A stretch of 58,694 bases of DNA. Origin: Planctomycetota bacterium (lineage in GTDB: Bacteria; Planctomycetota; PLA2; JAEUHO01). The DNA is taken from contig JASJDY010000055.1 of assembly GCA_030065025.1 (NCBI GenBank), forward strand, positions 1 to 58,694, in the 5' to 3' direction. Every line of letters starts with the position of its first letter. The stretch's first letter is position 1. The position numbers and the translations under genes were made by a program. Below, piece after piece: positions 55,008-58,694 of the stretch. A model generated the notes under the pieces. It had not been told where the DNA came from. It saw only the letters and a list, made by a program, of their open reading frames with translations, and did not search any database.

Positions 55008-56612
55008 ATGCGGATATCCGTCCTCGCCCTCGTTGCAGCCGCTCTGCTCCTCGCGCCCGCCGGCACGGTGCGCGCCGAGGACGTGGCCGACGCCGACCGC
55101 CATACCGCCAAGGTGCGCCACCTGCTACGCCGCGCGACGTTCGGGCCGCGTCCCGGCGACGTCGAGGCGGTCAAGACGATCGGCATCGAGGCGTGGCTCG
55201 ACCGGCAGCTCGCGCCGCAGACGATCCCCGATCCGGAGGTCGAGAAGCGCCTCGAGGGCTATGCGACGCTCAAGCTGACGCCGGAGGAGTACGTCGCCCG
55301 ACTGCGCGGCGCGAGCATGAACCGCGACCAGGGTCCGCCCAAGAAGGGCGAGGATCGCTTTGCCAAGGCGCGCCGCACCCAGGCCGAGCTCAACCGCCTG
55401 CGCAACCAGGCCGCCCGCGAGGTGCCGCGCGCCATCCTCATGGAGGCCGTCTACAGCGAGCGTCAGCTCGAGCAGGTGATGGCCGAGTTCTGGCGGAACC
55501 ACTTCAACGTCGACATCACGAAGGACGACGTCCGCTACTACATCCCCGACTACGAGCGCGTCATCCAGCGGGGCATGTTCGGCAAGTTCGAAGACCTGCT
55601 GATGAGCACGGCCAAGCACCCGGCCATGCTCTTCTACCTCGACAACCACGTCTCGCAGGCGCCGATGGCGCGCGCCGAGAGGGTGGCCCAGGGGCGCGAG
55701 GACGAGAGCCGCACGGGTGGCCTCAACGAGAACTACGCGCGCGAGCTGATGGAGCTGCACACGGTCGGTGCCGACAACGGCTACGACCAGGACGACGTCA
55801 TCCAGCTCTCGCTCGTGCTCACAGGCTGGTCGATCCAGAACGGCAAGTTCCACTTCCGCGAGAACTACCACGCTCGCGGCCGCAAGCGCGTCATGCGCAA
55901 GACCTTCAAGCCCGCCGGGGTCGAGGAGGGCGAGGCCGTCGTCCGCTTCCTCGCGCGCCACAAGCTCACGCGACAGTACGTCGTCGGCAAGATGGCGCGC
56001 TACCTCCAGGCCGACGAGCCGAGCGAGAAGCTCATCGCCGACGTGTGCAAGGTCTGGGCGAAGACCAAGGGCGACCTCCGGGCCGTCACGAAGGCGATCC
56101 TCATGCACGACGACTTCTACGCGAAGTCGAGCGTGCTCACGAAGGCGAAGACCCCCTTCGAGTACGTCGTGAGCGCCATGCGCGTCACCGGTGCCGACGT
56201 CCGGGATATGGGCGGCGTCATGCAGCGCCTGGGCGACATGGGTCAGCCCGTGCTGCGCCAGGAGGACCCGACCGGCTACAGCGACGCCGCCGTCGACTGG
56301 ATGGACACGGGCGTCCTCGCCGTGCGCTGGCAGTTCGCCTTCGACCTGCTGAACAACCGCATCCCCGGCGTGAAGGTCGACGGGAGCCCGCTCTTCGAGC
56401 ACCTGCGGCAGAAGCCGGAGGTGTGGGAGTACCTGATGCAGGACGCGCTCTTCGCGGGCGAGCGTCCCGGCTCCCTGACCATGGCGCCCTTCCGGCGCCG
56501 CGTGAACGACGTCCGTCGCAACTACCGCAAGATGCGCATCGCGGAGCTGCGCAAGGAATACAGCATCCTGGCCACGCTGCTGCTCGGCTCGCCCGAGTTC
56601 CAGCGCCAGTAG
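55008..56612 (+). CDS. Exported DUF1800 family protein
   Basis: 534 aa. Signal peptide (VLALVAAALLLAPAGTVRA). DUF1800 features: HLLRRATFGPRPGDVEAV at the start of the mature protein, FWRNHFNVDI, LDNHVSQAPMARAE, GLNENYARELMELHTVG and LTGWSI, then DDFYA and LLGSPEFQRQ at the end. The biochemical function is not known. It is nearly always encoded next to a DUF1501 protein, as here (22 bases). The pair is abundant in planctomycetes. GGGAGG precedes ATG 55008; the upstream open frame is not coding. Confidence 0.92.
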   Translation: MRISVLALVAAALLLAPAGTVRAEDVADADRHTAKVRHLLRRATFGPRPGDVEAVKTIGIEAWLDRQLAPQTIPDPEVEKRLEGYATLKLTPEEYVARLRGASMNRDQGPPKKGEDRFAKARRTQAELNRLRNQAAREVPRAILMEAVYSERQLEQVMAEFWRNHFNVDITKDDVRYYIPDYERVIQRGMFGKFEDLLMSTAKHPAMLFYLDNHVSQAPMARAERVAQGREDESRTGGLNENYARELMELHTVGADNGYDQDDVIQLSLVLTGWSIQNGKFHFRENYHARGRKRVMRKTFKPAGVEEGEAVVRFLARHKLTRQYVVGKMARYLQADEPSEKLIADVCKVWAKTKGDLRAVTKAILMHDDFYAKSSVLTKAKTPFEYVVSAMRVTGADVRDMGGVMQRLGDMGQPVLRQEDPTGYSDAAVDWMDTGVLAVRWQFAFDLLNNRIPGVKVDGSPLFEHLRQKPEVWEYLMQDALFAGERPGSLTMAPFRRRVNDVRRNYRKMRIAELRKEYSILATLLLGSPEFQRQ

Positions 56613-56634
56613 CGCCTCACCCCAAGGAGACGCC

Positions 56635-57933
56635 ATGTCCAACACCCGTCGTGAAGTCCTGGCAGCCGGCGCCGCCGGCCTTGCCGGCCTGACCGCCTAC
56701 GGCTCGCTCGCGAAGCACGCGCACGCCGCTCCCGAGAAGGAGATCGCAGTCCGCCCCGCGGTCGTCGTGATCTACCTGCGCGGTGGGCAGGACGCGCTCA
56801 ACGCGCTCGTGCCGTACACCGAGGGCCGCTACTACGACATGCGCCCGAACATCGCGGTGCCGACGCCCGACAAGGAGAACGGCTGCATCGATCTCGACGG
56901 CACGTTCGGCCTGCATCCTGCGCTCACCGGCTTCAAGACGCTGTGGGACAAGAAGCTGCTCGCGCCGATCGTGAACGCCGGCGTGAACTCGCCTTCGCGC
57001 AGCCACTTCCAGATGCAGGACTTCATGGAGCAGGGGCGCATGCGCAACTCGCCCGTCCGCTCCGGGTGGCTCAACCGCTATCTCACGGCGACGTCCGCCG
57101 GCGAGCACGAGGCGGACTTCCGTGCGCTGGCGCTGCAGAGCCGCCTGCCGCGCTCGATGCGCGGCAAGTTCCCGGCGCTGGCCGTGGCGCCGAGCCGCGC
57201 GCGCGGCCGCACGCGCGACAAGGACAGCGACGTGCTCGAGCTGTTCGACAAGCTCTACAAGAAGCCGCCCTCCATGGAGGGCGCGGGCATGAAGTCCGAG
57301 CGTCCCGACGCCGACGAGCTCACCCAGAACGGTCGCGCGACGATCGACGCGCTCCGGAAGCTCGAGGAGATCCTGACGCAGAAGCCCGCCGGCAAGGAGG
57401 TCCGCTACCCCGCCACGGCCGGCGGCATGGGCCGCCAGCTGAAGATGGCTGCGCGCCTGCTGAAGTCCGGCCAGGGCGTCCAGGCCATCGCCATCGACCG
57501 CAACGGCTGGGACCACCACATCAACCAAGGCAGTGTCAACGAGCAGGACATCTTCTATCGGATGCTGCGCGAGGTCGGCACGGCCGTCTCGACCTTCTAC
57601 GAAGACATCCAGTTCATGAAGAACATGGTCACCACGGTGATCATGACCGAGTTCGGCCGCACGAACCGTGAGAACGGCAACAACGGCACCGACCACGGCC
57701 ACGGCGGCCTGATGTGGTTGGTCGGCGGCAAGGTCAACGGCGGCAAGGTGTACGGCGACTGGACCGGCCTGGCCCCGGGGCAGACCTACCAGAACCGCGA
57801 CCTGCTCGTCACGACCGACTGGCGCGACGTGCTGAGCGAGGTCCTGTACGACCACCTGCGGCTGCACCCGTCGAAGCAGGTCTTCGGCAAGTTCACCCCG
57901 CGAGAGCAAAAGCTCGGGTTGTTCAAGACCTAG
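56635..57933 (+). CDS. Tat-exported DUF1501 family protein
   Basis: 432 aa. A twin-arginine signal (TRREVLAAGAAGLAGLTAYGS) points to export in folded form. The body has VVIYLRGGQDALNALVPY, LHPALTGFKTLWD, SRSHFQMQDFME, IDRNGWDHHINQG and MTEFGRTNRENGNNGTDHGHGG. These give the Asp/His pattern of the alkaline phosphatase/sulfatase-like fold to which DUF1501 belongs, so a metal-dependent hydrolase is possible. AAGGAG precedes ATG 56635. Partner of the DUF1800 protein. Confidence 0.92.
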   Translation: MSNTRREVLAAGAAGLAGLTAYGSLAKHAHAAPEKEIAVRPAVVVIYLRGGQDALNALVPYTEGRYYDMRPNIAVPTPDKENGCIDLDGTFGLHPALTGFKTLWDKKLLAPIVNAGVNSPSRSHFQMQDFMEQGRMRNSPVRSGWLNRYLTATSAGEHEADFRALALQSRLPRSMRGKFPALAVAPSRARGRTRDKDSDVLELFDKLYKKPPSMEGAGMKSERPDADELTQNGRATIDALRKLEEILTQKPAGKEVRYPATAGGMGRQLKMAARLLKSGQGVQAIAIDRNGWDHHINQGSVNEQDIFYRMLREVGTAVSTFYEDIQFMKNMVTTVIMTEFGRTNRENGNNGTDHGHGGLMWLVGGKVNGGKVYGDWTGLAPGQTYQNRDLLVTTDWRDVLSEVLYDHLRLHPSKQVFGKFTPREQKLGLFKT

Positions 57934-57970
57934 GTCTTGTACAACCTGATTGCCTCTTCGCCTGAGGCCG

Positions 57971-58002
57971 ACGGGTCGTGATCCGCGAGGATCACGGCCC
58001 GT
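57971..58002. terminator. Intrinsic terminator between convergent DUF1501 and lemA
   Basis: ACGGGTCGTGATCC (57971-57984) pairs with 57989-58002 with one G-T, loop GCGA, followed by TCTTAT on the plus strand. It lies between converging genes and may serve both. Confidence 0.8.
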
Positions 58003-58021
58003 TCTTATGTGAGGGGTCGCC

Positions 58022-58627
58022 TCAGTCCGAGAGATCCACCTTCGGAGCCTCGCGCTGCGAGCTGTCTTCGATCTCGAAGAACTCCTTCTTCTGGAAGCCG
58101 TACATCGACGCCAGGAGGTTGCTCGGGAAGGTCTCGATGCGGTTCGCGAGGTCGCGCACGTTGGCGTTGTAGAAGCGTCGCGCGCGCTGGATGCGGTTCT
58201 CCGTCGTCGTCAGCTCCTCCTGGAGCGACAGGAAGCTGCGGTTCGCCTTGAGGTCGGGGTAGCCCTCGACGACAGCGAAGAGCTGGCGCAGGCCGCCGAC
58301 GAGGTTGTTCTCGTCGCGCGCCTGGTCCTCGGGCGTGCCCTCGTTGGACGCGGCCCGGTTGCGCGCCTCGATGACGCGCTCGAACGTATCGCGCTCGTGC
58401 TCCGCGTAGCCCTTGACCGTCTTCACGAGGTTGGGGATCAGGTCGTAGCGGCGCTTGAGCTCCGTCTCGACGCCCGACCACGACTCGTCGCAGTGGTTGC
58501 GCGTGCGGACGAGGCCGTTGTAGATGCCGATCGCCCAGAGCAGGAAGAGGACGACGGCGCCGATGCCGACGTAGAGACCGATGGGGGCTTGGGCGAGAAC
58601 GGGAGCGGCGAGCGAGGTCAGGGCCAT
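58022..58627 (-). CDS. lemA: LemA family membrane protein
   Basis: 201 aa. One N-terminal membrane helix (GLYVGIGAVVLFLLWAIGIYNG) followed by a long helical domain with the family blocks YNGLVRTRNHCDESWSGVETELKRRYDLIPNLVKTVKGY, AVVEGYPDLKANRSFLSLQEELTTTENRI and RRFYNANVRDLNN-like NANVRDLANRIETFPSN (written here in parts). LemA proteins have no settled function; they are widespread, often beside a TPM-domain or M48 peptidase gene, which would lie beyond the right edge. ATG 58627. Confidence 0.93.
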   Translation of the reverse strand: MALTSLAAPVLAQAPIGLYVGIGAVVLFLLWAIGIYNGLVRTRNHCDESWSGVETELKRRYDLIPNLVKTVKGYAEHERDTFERVIEARNRAASNEGTPEDQARDENNLVGGLRQLFAVVEGYPDLKANRSFLSLQEELTTTENRIQRARRFYNANVRDLANRIETFPSNLLASMYGFQKKEFFEIEDSSQREAPKVDLSD

Positions 58628-58694
58628 GGGGGGGATGATACCCCCTGACGTGGGGCGGGCCGGGCCCGGGGGGGGGGGCGCCCCGGCCCCCCCC

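Noticed and set aside
58664..58694. G/C homopolymer run at the right edge
   Set aside because: Looks like a low-quality contig end rather than a biological feature.

Overview
This 58.7 kb window is very GC-rich bacterial chromosome. The gene content points to a member of the Planctomycetota, though no rRNA or other marker fixes the lineage. Signs are a DUF1800/DUF1501 pair, a PEP-CTERM protein, a WD40-fused Ser/Thr kinase beside an ECF sigma factor, many exported proteins of unknown function, and an envelope able to use Kdo (KdtA). No tRNA, rRNA, CRISPR array, transposase or prophage module was recognised. The integrase-like gene is a normal Xer recombinase.

Layout. 1-10134 holds core functions: truA (cut by the left edge), rpoN, recR, dnaX, a conserved hypothetical, a HEAT-repeat lipoprotein and dnaE. 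10424-17830 holds an exported protein, a type IV pilin-like protein, metK, two paralogous small lipoproteins (the second behind a near-perfect sigma-54 promoter), and a large protein of carboxypeptidase-regulatory-like repeats. 17817-26195 holds kdtA, secA, a translationally coupled dksA-like/lspA/pyrD operon, xer and a TalC-type transaldolase. 26347-31828 holds a beta-propeller protein with an S55 (SpoIVB-like) peptidase and an aldehyde dehydrogenase. 32097-36883 is a four-gene envelope operon: membrane Ser/Thr kinase, anchored coiled-coil protein, membrane TPR-like protein, and a secretin N-domain protein without a secretin barrel. 37175-45868 is regulatory: FHA-GAF-AAA+ sigma-54 activator, DsrE-like protein, response regulator, ECF sigma factor and WD40 kinase, with a CDP-alcohol phosphatidyltransferase and an exported protein between them. 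45972-49945 has a PEP-CTERM protein and a TPR-CHAT putative protease. 49965-54389 is a complete 2-aminoethylphosphonate pathway: PEP mutase fused to a nucleotidyltransferase, split phosphonopyruvate decarboxylase, AEP transaminase, and a second nucleotidyltransferase. 55008-58627 has the DUF1800/DUF1501 pair and LemA.

How the genes connect. The phosphonate operon would turn PEP into 2-aminoethylphosphonate and probably activate it with CTP for attachment to lipid or glycan. Its roughly 300-nt leader carries a terminator-like hairpin facing the operon. RpoN, a sigma-54 activator and sigma-54-like promoters occur together, so part of the window may be sigma-54 controlled.

The most unusual non-coding signal is a set of intergenic palindromes whose arms are built from tandem 6-nt units: GTGCCG-type, CTCGCG-type and CCGTTT-type. 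They share one design but not one sequence. Two further repeat families sit at stop codons. One is a ~95-nt element present at both the dnaE and xer 3' ends; in one copy its first bases supply the stop codon and in the other they encode the last residues.
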